Assembly (NCBI RefSeq): GCF_910592395.1
Contig: NC_088316.1
Location: forward strand, 5,516,001-5,580,000
Length of the DNA stretch: 64,000 nt
Reading direction: 5' to 3'
DNA from: Lineus longissimus
Taxonomy: Eukaryota; Nemertea; Pilidiophora; Heteronemertea; Lineidae
Shown piece after piece: positions 47,242 through 58,638 of this stretch. The notes below the pieces were generated by a model. That model had not been told where the DNA came from, did no database searches, and was given only the letters and a program-made list of their open reading frames with translations. Position 1 is the stretch's first letter; each line of letters begins with the position of its first letter. The translations under genes and the position numbers were made by a program.

Positions 47242-48287
47242 GCCCGTATTCATAAAGCTACTTAAGTCAAAGTGGGGCACCTAAAATGCATCTTAAGTTT
47301 ATAGGTGGGGTACTTACTTAAAATAAGTCACATTCATAAATATGCTTGAGTCAGGTTGCCCACTCAAATCGAATCTTAGATTTGAGACACCTCCGGGGCA
47401 GTCTTAGCTCTAAGTTGACCGGTTCTTTCAGGGTTTTTTTAGCACGGCGCTCATCGGAGATGAGTTTGTTGATGTTGGCTTGGCAACATGAAATTGCACA
47501 CAGGCGTGCAATTCGTAGGAAAAGGGGTTTTCGTGATCGCCTCCATCCACATGACTTCTAAAATGACTGATAATTAGATCAGCGATATCGGTTTGATCGG
47601 CAAACATTATTCTTGTGAAGGATTACCACGAATCGGAAACTAGGAGGAATTACGCGCTGCCTCCTGAGTTAAAACTGCTTGCGACTCTCCGGTTTACAAT
47701 GTTTACCCTTGCGGGTCATTCCAAGAGCTGGTTATACTGTCAACATTTCCAAACCAACCACGAGTCATCTAATTGCGGAGGTAACAACCTCACTGAACCA
47801 AATTTCTGAAACAAGATGACACTCCTCAATTATCTGTTTTTATTATCAGATTCTTCGATTTCATGGTGTTATCAGTGTGGTCGATCGAATGCCTACAGTA
47901 CTATGAGTGGAGATAATATGCAGCGTTGGGAAGGGGATGAGGTCATCTTTAGGGGTATTCATTGCGGCCTTAGCTTGTGACCCCACTTTTGAACACTGAC
48001 ATCCCCGGGCAACGATTATACAATTGTGTACAGAAAAATTATTTGTAATTTGCACTATTGAATACCCACGATCAATGAATAATGATATAATTCATCAGCA
48101 GAAATCAACAAGAAATATGACACGGGTACCTGATGTGTCTTTTGAAGAAAGATAAGTGTTGCACTCAAACTTAAACGGTCAACCTGGTTAGTAGTTTTAT
48201 GAATCCCAGTTTAGTCGAGGAACTTTGGGAAGTTGACCACTATGGGTTTTATGGCACTTAATTTAAGAACTTTTATGAATATCGGCC
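47242..48287 (+). mobile_element. decayed PIF/Harbinger transposon
   Basis: Inverted ends GCCCGTATTCATAAAG (47242) and TTTTATGAATATCGGCC (ending 48287). On the + strand, fragments of a HARBI1-like nuclease remain: RRKRGFRDRLHPHDF (about 47513-47560) and, about 55 bases on, KDYHESETRRNYALPPELKLLATLRF (about 47613-47695). This matches the N-terminal part of Harbinger nucleases before the first catalytic Asp. The rest of the nuclease and the Myb-like partner are gone. The call rests on the ends and these two fragments. Confidence 0.68.
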
Positions 48288-50276
48288 CAGGCGTTCAATG
48301 CAGCATGCTCCGCACAAAACAGTGAACTCTTCACTGTCTCCATTTCCGCTTACACAGTAGACAGTTCACAGTTGGCCAGATGCTTTCGCCGTCTATTATC
48401 CGCTTTTTGAACTAACAATGAGTGGGCTTGCCCTTTTTAGCCACCAATAATTACTAAAGCTTTTAAAGCTGCCAACGCATTTTTCTGGGGCAATTTGGAA
48501 AAGAATTATCGCAATAAAATTAAACTTCGATGTGTTGATTTTTCAGTATGATATTGACTACTAAGAACAATTTAGTTCGGTGGCGCACACACACACACAC
48601 GCTCACAGATTATAATTGCTCATATTCCCCGTGAACAGTACATTCTCTCAAATAGCTTGACTTTTAGACAATATTCAAGCTTCTGGCGATATGGGATGTT
48701 TTCAATTACTCGACTGCTCTATTGACTGAGAATGCCTAGCAGTGCCCTATCATCACCTTCCAGATTCTGGATATAGGGGATCTTTCAAGATAAAGCGACT
48801 ACTCTATTCATGACTATTGCTCGAATAGGCAAAGTAGTATTGGCTGATGGTTAAAACAAAATATCATAGGCGGCCCTAGTGCCGAGATATGTTTGGCCGT
48901 TTAATCGCAAAATTTGCAAAATTTGCAAAAGTGTAACGCTCGCGAAAATTATGTTTATAGTTCTCCGTAATATCCACCTAGCCTAGATGAGGAGCATGTC
49001 GCCATTTTCCCCTCGAGGGCTGAGAGCACTAGCAACTGTTTACTGATATACCAGAGAATTATTAATCAGCCGGCATTTGAATATCCGATAGTTTGTTATT
49101 AAACTCGACGCTCAATGGTACTATTTTGAGGACATGCTTTTGTCGGAATAATCGTTATCTGTGCGGTGGAACCTCCGCATGTACATACATGCATATTATA
49201 TTGTACAATGTATATACTCTAGCTGATGTCAATAACGTTACTGTGCTATAAATTCATACGGTCCTTAGACGCAAACCCAGTGCATCAGAGAAACAGATCG
49301 ATTATTCGATTTTGGGTCTTAAGTGTCTTTACCTTGTGTATACATGGTGGTGAATGTGTGTGTGTGTGCACCGTCCTTTGGAATAAGTTTTTGAAATGAT
49401 AAAACATATACTCTCCAGCAGTGTTATCAAAATAGGATGACCAAATATTCTGAAGAGCAACTTTGAAGGGCTTCGAGACCGAAAATCGCTCGTTAAGATG
49501 TGGAATATATTTACATTATTTACCCAAAGTGTCCGATAGACTGTCATAAAATTCTGGAATCATTGAGTTTTCGGCCCACAAATCGACTCGGCGCCGTTGA
49601 CGGTGCATGGTGATGATCATAGAAGCAGTGTTTGAAACAATTTTCCCTAACAACATGTGGACCAAAGCTTCACAAGAGGCGTCGTAACGAGTGTTTTAAG
49701 ATAAAGTTTTCCGCCTCTCTGAGAAGTTATGATTTTCACTCGACTCCGAAATGGTAGCCAAGCTAAGCGACAGCCTTCGTACAAAGGCCAAAATACAGCG
49801 TTGGAGGACACAACCGGGAAGCAAAGGAAGGTACGTTGATGATGTGCTCTTTCTATCTGCCTCGTGTATCGTGGCAGCAGATTGAGCAAACTGCTGCTTT
49901 TGGTAAGATGCACTGTAAAAATAGCTTGTAAAAAGCCGCTACACGGATTCGAGAACCCCGTTTACAGGATGCTTATTTTGTTGCGAATGCTCAAAAAACA
50001 GTAAAGTTGGAAATAATTTTCCATTTTTACAAACAGTTCTTCTTTTTGTCGCAAATTTCTCCCGACTTCGCTTCACAAAATTGGCTCTGGGGCAACAACT
50101 TCTGAACCGAATCAAGATATCTTGGTCTCATTCTTTCTGGAAAGATTATCCATCCAGTGGTACTTGTGCTTTTAGTCTAAGGGTGATGAAAATGTTAGTC
50201 CGGATTTTTTTTACACTTTTATACTCTCTTGTCAACACGTCGCTTCCGAAGAAGTCATTCCTACTTTCAATTGCAG
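48288..50276. other. intergenic DNA upstream of the glycosyltransferase
   Basis: It contains short CA and GT runs near 48585 and 49350 but no gene or bounded element that I can support. A splice acceptor (TTTCAATTGCAG, ending 50276) shows that an untranslated first exon of the glycosyltransferase lies somewhere in this stretch. Confidence 0.4.
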
Positions 50277-50289
50277 GAAAGCAACACCC

Positions 50290-52250
50290 ATGACAAGTAC
50301 ACGAGAACTCTTACTTGCGAACCTCATCAACAGAAGGACGTTTGGCCTTCTAGTGGGGTGTTGTGCATTCCTCGTCGCAATCTCAATCTTGTCGCAAATG
50401 GCCAATGAACCTTATCACCTGTGGTACGCCCGTGTTAGACCCTTCACCTTCTTTTGGGAACGATTACGCGAAAGGAGGGAAACAGCAGTACCATTTTGCC
50501 ACGGGATGCTAAAAAAAAATAAGTTTGACATAAAAAATGCATTGAAATACATGAAAAATAACACAAAGGTGTTCATCCCTACAGCGAATTTCGCTCAAAT
50601 GGAAAAGACAGACTGTGAAGTATTTCGACCAGCAAGTGGATATGCTCATCGACCTTTATCAGAAAAGGAAGCCAAATTTCCACTAGCGTATAGCATCATG
50701 ATGCACAAGGATGTCGAACAAGTCGAAAGACTACTCAGGGCGATTTACATGCCTCAGAACTATTACTGCATTCACGTTGACCGAAAATCACCCAGTGCTG
50801 TCCACAGGGCGATGAGGAACATTGCCCAATGTTTTCCCAATGTGTTCATAGCAACACGTTTGGTTGACGTCAGGTGGGGAATGTTTTCAATGCTGCAAGC
50901 GGATTTCAACTGCATGAAGGACTTGCTACGATATGATGACTGGCGTTATTTCATCAATCTCACAGGCCAGGAATTCCCCTTGGTCTCAAATCCCGAACTC
51001 GTGAAAGATCTCAAGAAATTGAACAACACTAATTTTATTCACAGTTGGCGAGAAACGTAAGTTGTAGAAATGGTACCCAAACCAGTAAACCTGGATCTTG
51101 AGGTAGTAAGTGTATTTTCGTGTCGGGCCTATGACCATAAGGTACATGTAGACGTCCCCAAAAAGGAACCAGAAAGAGATTTGTCTGCTCGCTTAGGTCA
51201 TATATACTTAAGCGGTTTTGCCTCCGTAACCTCCGTCCATACTGATGGGCGTTGTCATGAAGCTGAGCAATGTCATACACTTTCCCCTCCCCGCCATCGT
51301 TTTCCATTCACAGGCATGACAGAATATATATGACACTCCTGAACGGAGTAGCTTTCCTCATTTTGCTGTTTGCTTCAGCCGATGTGAAAATAAATTACAT
51401 ATATAAATTATATGTATGTAGTCCTTGGGGCACTTACATGTACTCTAGAATGAATATATATATTAAAAAAATGGTCCAGATATAAAGATTCTATTTTGTT
51501 CTGTACCAAATCATTGTTACATCGAACTAAATATCTTGTTACATCAGTGAGTGCAAATGTTCTCTTTTCTTTCTTTTTCGGTTGTTTAGACGCGAAGAAT
51601 TCCTTTTGAGAACAAAATACAGATGGAGAAACAACCGCCGGACGAATATGAAGAAAGGGAAGCCGCCTTATAACATAGTCATCATGAAAGGCTCGCTCCA
51701 CAATTTCCTCACACGAGATTTTGTGCACTACGTCATCAATAACGCCGTATCGCTTCAGTTTCTGAAATGGTTGGAAGACACGTGGGCACCGGAAGAGACG
51801 TTTTTTGCTTCTTTACAATACAACAAACATCTCAAAGCTCCTAGGTGCCACCCAGGTAAGAAAAAGAAAAACAAGTTCTCCATTTAAGACGAACGCCTGA
51901 ATTGTTCAAATTTGGTTCTAAGCGGCCTGTAAACGTAATGTATCATTGTCATTTCAGCTTCTCCGCGTGGTCCAATCAAATTCGACTTCCGATACGTTGT
52001 GTGGCGAGGCGGGAAAAACGTCTGCGCGGGAAAGTGGGTGCGGGACGTCTGTGTGGCGGGAGTTGGTGATCTACACAAGGCAATGAAAAGCAATGGATTG
52101 TTTATCAATAAACTTCACCTCAGTTTCCAACCTCTTGCGCTTGATTGTCTTGAGGAATACCATAGGAACTTGACAATGCGGTCAGTAAATAAAAAATTCG
52201 AGCGCAACGTTACATCAGATTACAACGGCACGATCCTGACGACGCTTTAA
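50290..52250 (+). CDS. GT14 beta-1,6-N-acetylglucosaminyltransferase (core-2/GCNT-like)
   Basis: Golgi type II membrane enzyme that adds a beta-1,6 GlcNAc branch to O-glycans. CDS exons 50290-51056, 51590-51855 and 51958-52250 join in phase (2, then 1) to 441 residues. A cytosolic tail of about 16 residues precedes one signal-anchor helix (FGLLVGCCAFLVAISIL). The catalytic domain follows GCNT1 closely: AYSIMMHKDVEQVERLLRAI, YYCIHVDRKSP, CFPNVFIATRL, LQADFNCMKDLL, INLTGQEFPL, then WLEDTWAPEETFFA and the C-terminal RDVCVAGVGDL. There are several N-glycosylation sequons. No DXD motif appears at the active site, as expected for metal-independent GT14 enzymes. AATAAA at 52252-52257 follows the stop directly. 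Which GCNT subtype, and hence core-2, core-4 or I-branching activity, cannot be told. Confidence 0.92.
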
Positions 52251-53099
52251 TAATAAATAATAAATTGTGCGTCATATTTAAAGGGAGCTATTAGACCCCA
52301 GGACGAGTATGACGCGAAAATAATTTAACATAGGACAAATAGCCACTCGGCCAATTATTTCAACCACAGGTCGAGTAGACGGTGAACGTCAAGCCTAAAG
52401 TTTCCTCCTTTCAAGGATACCACAACGCCGGTAGATGGGCATGGCCTAGTAACAACCCAATGATAATCAGGGACCTGCCAGTGTTTCTACAACAATCAGA
52501 AATTTTGAAAGAAATACTGTTTCTGGCATTTTCGACATGGACATTCTTTGGTGCTTTTTTAACTACAAGAAAAATAAGATCAGTCAGACACGTGAAATTT
52601 CTTACCCACATATCGGTACCTATATTTAGGTAGATACCAAATATTTCCATTAATTACACATTAAATGACCTTTTTGTTCAGAAAGTTCGATGCGTTTTTT
52701 TGCCCACCCGATACTTACGTATTCATCCTACAACTTCGATCGAGTTTGAAAGTAGAGACTCCGCCCGAGTTTGAACAAAATCGAGCTCCTTCGACATACG
52801 TTCCGAGAAGTGATCAGGATTCAAAGTCGAGTTGTTCTGTAACAAATATCGAATTCCTTGAGTATTATTTCAATGTTGATATGGAATCCAGCTGATATTG
52901 TTGCCAAAGTTTGACGCGTATTTGTACGATGTATTAGACATGTAGCAGGGTGTCTTGACACTCTTGGGATCGCGCATAAAGACCGAAGCGGCGAGTGAAG
53001 GAAGGTCGTTGAGCCAGTGGTGGTCAATGCGTTATCCTTGGATTGAATCGACAGCCGTCCCAGGTGTTAACGCACTGGCAAGCCAGGTCGACCAAGGAA

Positions 53100-54750
53100 A
53101 TGTTCACGAATGAATCCGAGGAGACTCAAGTCCCTCCTGTGACCTACCCCTTCATGGAATTCGCCACAGAGGTCCTCAGCAAGTGGGCTTCTTTTTTCAT
53201 CGTCGCCATCGGCATCGTGGGCAACATCATGTCCCTACTCATCACAACCAAGAAGGACAACCGCCGCATCAGCACGTGCGTGTACATGGCAGCTTTAGCC
53301 TCAGTCGATACTGTGGTGCTTATCAACGAATTTGTATACGCAATTCTTTCGAAATTTCCTGATGTTTGGAAAGTCATGAAATCAAGCTGGGTATATCTAT
53401 GGTAAATATCTACAGTTCTAGTCAAAAAACATCACAGTATATTGCACATATCGTCAACATCGTCTTAAATTGAAGTACGGACCTGGTAAATGTAGTTCCT
53501 GATGCCCCAACTGTGAAATTAGTAAAAGTAGTAGTAAAACTACCCATTAAGTAGTAGAATTACTATTTTGATCGTTGAAACAACTACATGTGTACATTAA
53601 TTTCACTGTCAGTGCAATACGAACTACCAGAATAGTAAAAAATTTAACTAATTGATTTTAAGAATGTTATAGGTTGCATTAGTATCAATGAGCTGCAAAT
53701 CCCTACAGTCCTGCTGTTCCTCATCCTGAGATTCAGGTTTTGTTACTCCCGCTACGTCATACAATGTATACAAATAGAGCGAAATATCGAGAGGCGGAGT
53801 ACATGTATATTGAAAACCACTGGTTATGCCAGGATGGCTGTTCCTATAATAGCATAATCCTAAACACATTCGGTTACATGTACACTGACAGTTGTGAAAG
53901 GGGTACCTGACGCCTGGAACTCTCCAACTTGGCGTTTTTTTGCCATCTTATCAAGATTTAACACGGCTACATTTAAAGGGAGCAAAATAACATGAGGTTC
54001 AGGATGGATGAACGGGGCAGCGACGAGTTAGCAGTTCATGTTCATGATCCGCTTTCCCTTCGCTTATATAGCTGTACATGGTATTTCGCTGATGTGTTCG
54101 CAATCTCCTCCGGTCTGATCCTGGCACAAATGAGCATCGACCGGGCAATCGCGGTTACCTACCCCATGAAGGCTTCATCAATATGCACCGCTTCAAGAGC
54201 GGCCAAGATCACCATTGGAAGTTGCATTTTTGAAATGTGTTTCCAAATTCAAACATTCTTTTATTACAAATTACCTGACATACCAAATGGAGTCCCCATA
54301 CTGGACTACCCTAATGCCAGGTGGGTCGAGACATATTATAACGTTTATCTCTTAATCTTTGGTACAATTGCCCCGTTTTCTATCCTTGTCGTCTGCAACG
54401 CTGTCATCATATTCGGCATCCGCAAAGCAGCGAAAGAGAGGAGGAGAATGAAGTACATGCCGACCAAAACAGCAAAAGAACCCAATCTCACCACCATGCT
54501 TTTGATGACGTCATCGTTCTACCTCGCATGCTCGTGTCCTAAACGAATTTACGATAATTTGACCGGATATGATTTGACTGATGCGTATTGGTCGGCGAGA
54601 TACTGGCTGCAGTGGTGGGTTTGTAACGAGTTATGGCTTTTGAATTTCGCCATTAACTTTTATCTGTATTTTCTGGGCGGTGGACGAAAGTTCCGACGCG
54701 ACGCGATATATATTTTCAAAATACTATGCTGTAAAGGAATTGAACAGTGA
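53100..54750 (+). CDS. rhodopsin-type GPCR, two exons (intact copy)
   Basis: Exons 53100-53401 and 54003-54750 (stop 54748) join in phase 2 to 349 residues. Seven membrane helices can be placed: TM1 with GNIMSLL, TM2 AALASVDTVVL, TM3 CTWYFADVFAISSGLILAQMS followed by DRAIAV (a DRY variant), TM4 after RAAKI, TM5 FGTIAPFSILVVC, TM6 MLLMTSSFYLACSCP, and TM7 ending NFAINFYLYFL (NPxxY with Ala for Pro). TM3 has its Cys but the second extracellular loop shows none, so the usual disulphide seems absent. The pattern fits invertebrate class A peptide or chemosensory-like receptors; the ligand is unknown. The acceptor TTCAG at 54002 lacks a good pyrimidine tract, so the exon 2 start is the least certain point. 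Confidence 0.82.
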
Positions 54751-55485
54751 GACAAACCAAGGTCTTTGTGATTGGACATTGGGCAAGTCACCAAGCATAA
54801 ATTAAATGGGCCACCTTATCACTGCATGGGCCGTAACTTCAGTTCACCCCTATGATAATCAGGAGCCTGCCAACCATCAGCATATTTTTAAAATACGGTT
54901 TGTTGCATTTTCGACATGGACTTCCTTTAGTGCTTTTTTACACTATTTATGTATAAGACAAATATGATAATCAAACACGTGAAATTTCTTACCCACTTAT
55001 CGATACCTATATTTAAGTAGATGCCCAATGTTTCAATTGATTACACATTTCCTGACCTTTTGGTCCAGAAAATTTGATGCGTTTTTTTGACCACCCGATA
55101 CATGTATGTACTCAGTTTGAAGAAAAGCACTCCTTCGTCGTACATACAGCGATGTGATCAGGTTCTCAAAGTCGAGTTGTTCGATAACATATCGAATTCC
55201 TTGCGTATTTATTCATTGTTGATATGGAATCCAGCTGATATTGTTGCAACAGTTTTACGCGTTTTTGTACAATGTACATGTACATTATACTGTATATACA
55301 TGTAGCAGGGTGTTTTCAAAACTATTGCCTTGGCGCTCTTTGGGCCGCGCATAACGACCGAAACGGCGAGTGAAGGAAGGTTGTTGAGCCAGTGGTATTA
55401 TTTAGTCAATGCGTTATCCTGGGACTGGATTGAATCAACAAGTTAACCGTCCCGAGCGTTACGCACTGGCAAGTCGACCAAAGAA

Positions 55486-57540
55486 ATGTTCACGAATGAA
55501 ACCGAGGAGACTCCAGTCCCTTCTGTGACCTACCCCTTCATGGAATTCGCCACAGAGGTCCTCAGCAAGTGGGCTTCTTTTTTCATCGTCGCCATCGGCA
55601 TCGCGGGCAACATCATGTCCGTACTCATCACAACCAAGAAGGACAACCGCCGCATCAGCACGTGCGTGTACATGGCAGCTTTAGCCTCAGTCGATACTGT
55701 TGTGCTTATCAACGAATTTGTATACACAATTCTTTCGACATTTCCTGATGTTTGGAAAGTCATGAAATCAAGCTGGGTGTATCTATGGTATTATATGTAT
55801 CTACAGTTCTAGTCAAAAGACATTGATATTGCACATATCGTCAACATCGTCTTACCTGGTATATGTAGTTCCTGATGCCCCAACTGTGAAATTATAGTAA
55901 AAATAGTAGTAAAACTACCTATTAAGTAGTAGAATTACTATTTTGATCGTTGAAACAACTATGTACATTAATTTCACTGTCGGTTCAATACGAACTACCA
56001 GAATAGTAAAAAATTAAACTAATTGATTTTAAGAATGTAATAGGTTGCATTAGTATCAATGAGCTGCAAATCCCTACAGTCCTGCTGTTCCTCATCCTGA
56101 GATTCAGGTTTTGTTACTCCCGCTACGTCATACAATGTATACAAATAGAGCGAAATATCGAGAGGCGGAGTACATGTACATGTATATTGAAAACCACTGG
56201 TTATGCCAGGATGGCTGTTCCTATAATAACATAATCCTAAACACATTCGGTTACATGTACACTGACAGTTGTGAAAGGGGTACTTGACGCCTGGAACTCT
56301 CCAACTTGGCGTTTTTGCCATCTTATCAAGATTTCACACGGCTACATTTAAAAATACCATGAGGTTCAGGATGGATGAACGGGGCAGCGACGAGTTAGCA
56401 CTTCATTTTCATGGTCCGCCTTCTCTTCGCTTATATAGCTGTTCGTGGTATTTCGCTGATGTGTTCGCAATCTCCTCCGGTCTGATCCTGGCACAAATGA
56501 GCATCGACCGGGCAATCGCGGTTACCTACCCCATGAAGGCTTCATCAATATGCAAGATCACCACTGGAAGTTGCATTTTTTGAAATGTGTTTCCACATTC
56601 AAACATTCTTTTATTACCAATTACCCGACAAACCAAATGGAATCCCCATACTGGACTACCCTAATGCCAGGTGGGTCGAGACATATTATAACGTTTATCT
56701 CTTAATCTTTGGTACAATTGCCCCGTTTTCAATCCTTGTCGTCTGCAACACTGTCATCGTATTCGGCATCCGCAAAGCAGCGAAAGAGAGGAGGAGAATG
56801 AAGTACATGCCGACCAAAACAGCAAAAGAACCCAATCTCACCACCATGCTTTTGATGACGTCATCGTTTTACCTCGCATGCTCGTGTCCTAAACGAATAT
56901 ACGATAATTTGACCGGGTATGATTTGACAGATGCGTATTGGTCGGCGAGATATTAGGCGTTTTTACACGGTGCGGGTTCAAGCCGGATCGAGACTAGTTC
57001 AGGTACCAGCCGGTTTATTTTCCCTCGTGTAAAAGCGAACCTACCGTCCTGAACCCTCCTGGTCCGAGGCGGGTTCCGATCGCCGGTCTCGGGTCGGTGC
57101 AGGTCGGTGTAGGCCGGTGGAGGAGGGTTTATTTATGCGTGTAAAAGCGAACCGGCTCCGAGCCGTATTATTTGTTGTTGTGATATTTTCGTAGCTCCAC
57201 CGCGCGCCAGCAGGATTGATCAGCGCCACCAATTGACGATGTTAGTGACGAACCGGCCTGGAGCCGGATCGAGGCCATATCGTCGAACCGTCCCCGTGTA
57301 AAAGCGAAATGAACCGTCCTGAACCGAACACGCCTCGTGACGGTTCAGGAGGGTTGTCTTGAACCAGCACCGTGTAAAAAGGCCTACTGGCTGCAGTGGT
57401 GGGTTTGTAACGAGTTATGGCTTTTGAATTTCGCCATTAACTTTTATCTGTATTTTCTGGGCGGTGGACGGAAGTTCCGACGCGATGCGATATATATTTT
57501 CACACGGGCAAAGGATCAGTTGCATTTGCACAGACCGTAG
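55486..57540 (+). pseudogene. GPCR second copy, broken by frameshift and MITE insertion
   Basis: Tandem partner of the gene at 53100. Exon 1 (55486-55787) is intact: FTNETEETPVPSVTYPFMEF and onward. Exon 2 starts at 56370. After MKASSIC, 18 bases present in copy 1 are missing (in frame), and about 25 bases on an extra T gives an early TGA at 56580-56582. The frame resumes at 56585 and runs through TM5-TM6 to SARY, where a 430-bp MITE (56956-57384) splits it before TM7. TM7 follows the MITE but the C-terminus differs from copy 1. Any product would stop in TM4. The intact first exon and splice sites suggest the loss is recent. Confidence 0.88.
56956..57384. mobile_element. 429-bp MITE in the GPCR pseudogene (Harbinger-like ends)
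   Basis: Inverted ends GGCGTTTTTACACGGTGCGG and CACCGTGTAAAAAGGCC. The interior repeats CGTGTAAAAGCGAA three times. Comparison with the empty site in copy 1 (GCGAGATACTGG) shows the insertion point exactly. Flanks read TATTA and TACTGG, compatible with a short TA or TWA target, so PIF/Harbinger or a Tc1-like origin is possible. Confidence 0.85.
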
Positions 57541-58459
57541 TTCCGAGGTTCACCACTGTCTCACTGCAGCGCCATCAATGACGCTACGAAACGTTGCCAA
57601 GCTACGTTCCGAAGTACGCTCCGCAACCCGAAGCTGGGCTCGGCTCATGACGTTAAACTACTCTCCACTACGCCAAGGTCTCACTCAGTGGTGATCAGGT
57701 CAACATTGGTCCCCCCTTAAAAAAAACGTTGTTCAATCTCAGGCGATTACCATGGATACAGATAAGCCTATCATATCGCTTCTAGCATTATACCCGTGGC
57801 GCAGGCAGGTTCAAATGGGCTATATCTTGATTAGATTGAATTGCAATGAAAATCTAATGCAATATCAAAGGAGCAATATTGAAGAGGCAAATTAAACCAA
57901 CCATTTGTCCACAGACTCGGACCTAGCTGTGGCGTGCTGTATGTGTGCATAAAAAGTGTATCAATTGGTCCGATAGAGATGATGAGGCAATGTCAATATG
58001 CCTCGTTCCTCAGTCAGCAATATGCCCCTTTTTATACGGAGAAGAAGGAGAACTCAGATAGGCCTTCACATGTCGGCTTCCAAATGTCTCGGGCAAGGCA
58101 CTTAGTCGAAAGGCAAGCTAGAAGTTCAGCATCGTGAGCAGCTCCTTGATAAGGCCATGCCAAGTTCAGAGTGCCTCTTCAGATACATCAAGTATTGAAA
58201 GCTGTGGTGAGCACATAAACAGACCATGGTCACCTTCATTTGAAAATTCCTTCATAATCAAGGGCTAGCTCTAACTAAAACAGCACCCATAAACAATAGA
58301 CCATCAATTTGACCCCAGCTCCTAACTGCGGGAAAACCCAAGTCCAGCAACCAAAGTACCAAAAATACATTTTTGTTTACATTTGAACTGCACACATGCG
58401 TTTGTTTACAATTTCATTTCCCGCGAAATCGTGGATTGAAAATAACATTAACCTGGGTT
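57541..58459. other. intergenic DNA, nothing recognised
   Basis: Unique-looking sequence after the GPCR duplication; no gene or bounded element is seen. Confidence 0.4.
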
Positions 58460-58638
58460 CAGCAGGTCAGCAGGTATACCGGCTGTTCCAATCATCCCCC
58501 TACAGCCAGCTGTTCAAAAGGTAATGTTATTCACCCCAGAGGGAGTGCAGCAGGTCAGCAGGTATACCGGCTGTTCCAATCATCCCCCTACAGCCAGCTG
58601 TTCAAAAGGTAATGTTATTCACCCCAGAGGGAGTGCAG
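58460..58638 (+). repeat. perfect 88-bp tandem duplication
   Basis: The 88-base unit beginning CAGCAGGTCAGCAGGTATAC at 58460 is repeated without change from 58548. The identity implies a very recent duplication or an assembly artefact. Confidence 0.92.

Larger units (their letters stand above)
52455..57505 (+). repeat. tandem duplication carrying two GPCR copies
   Basis: About 52455-54710 is repeated as 54845-57505 (the second longer by a MITE). Matching stretches include 5' flank (ATTTTCGACATGGAC; CACGTGAAATTTCTTACCCA), the whole intron, and both exons. Similarity breaks off just after TATATATTTTCA (54716 and 57501). Intron and flanks are nearly as similar as the exons, which points to a recent event. 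Confidence 0.9.

Noticed and set aside
49647-49913. Minus-strand frame of 88 residues upstream of the glycosyltransferase
   Set aside because: No domain, no conserved partner and no splice evidence.
53648-53869. Minus-strand frame conserved between the two GPCR copies (also 56019-56321)
   Set aside because: It lies in the GPCR intron, and its conservation is explained by the tandem duplication of the whole region.
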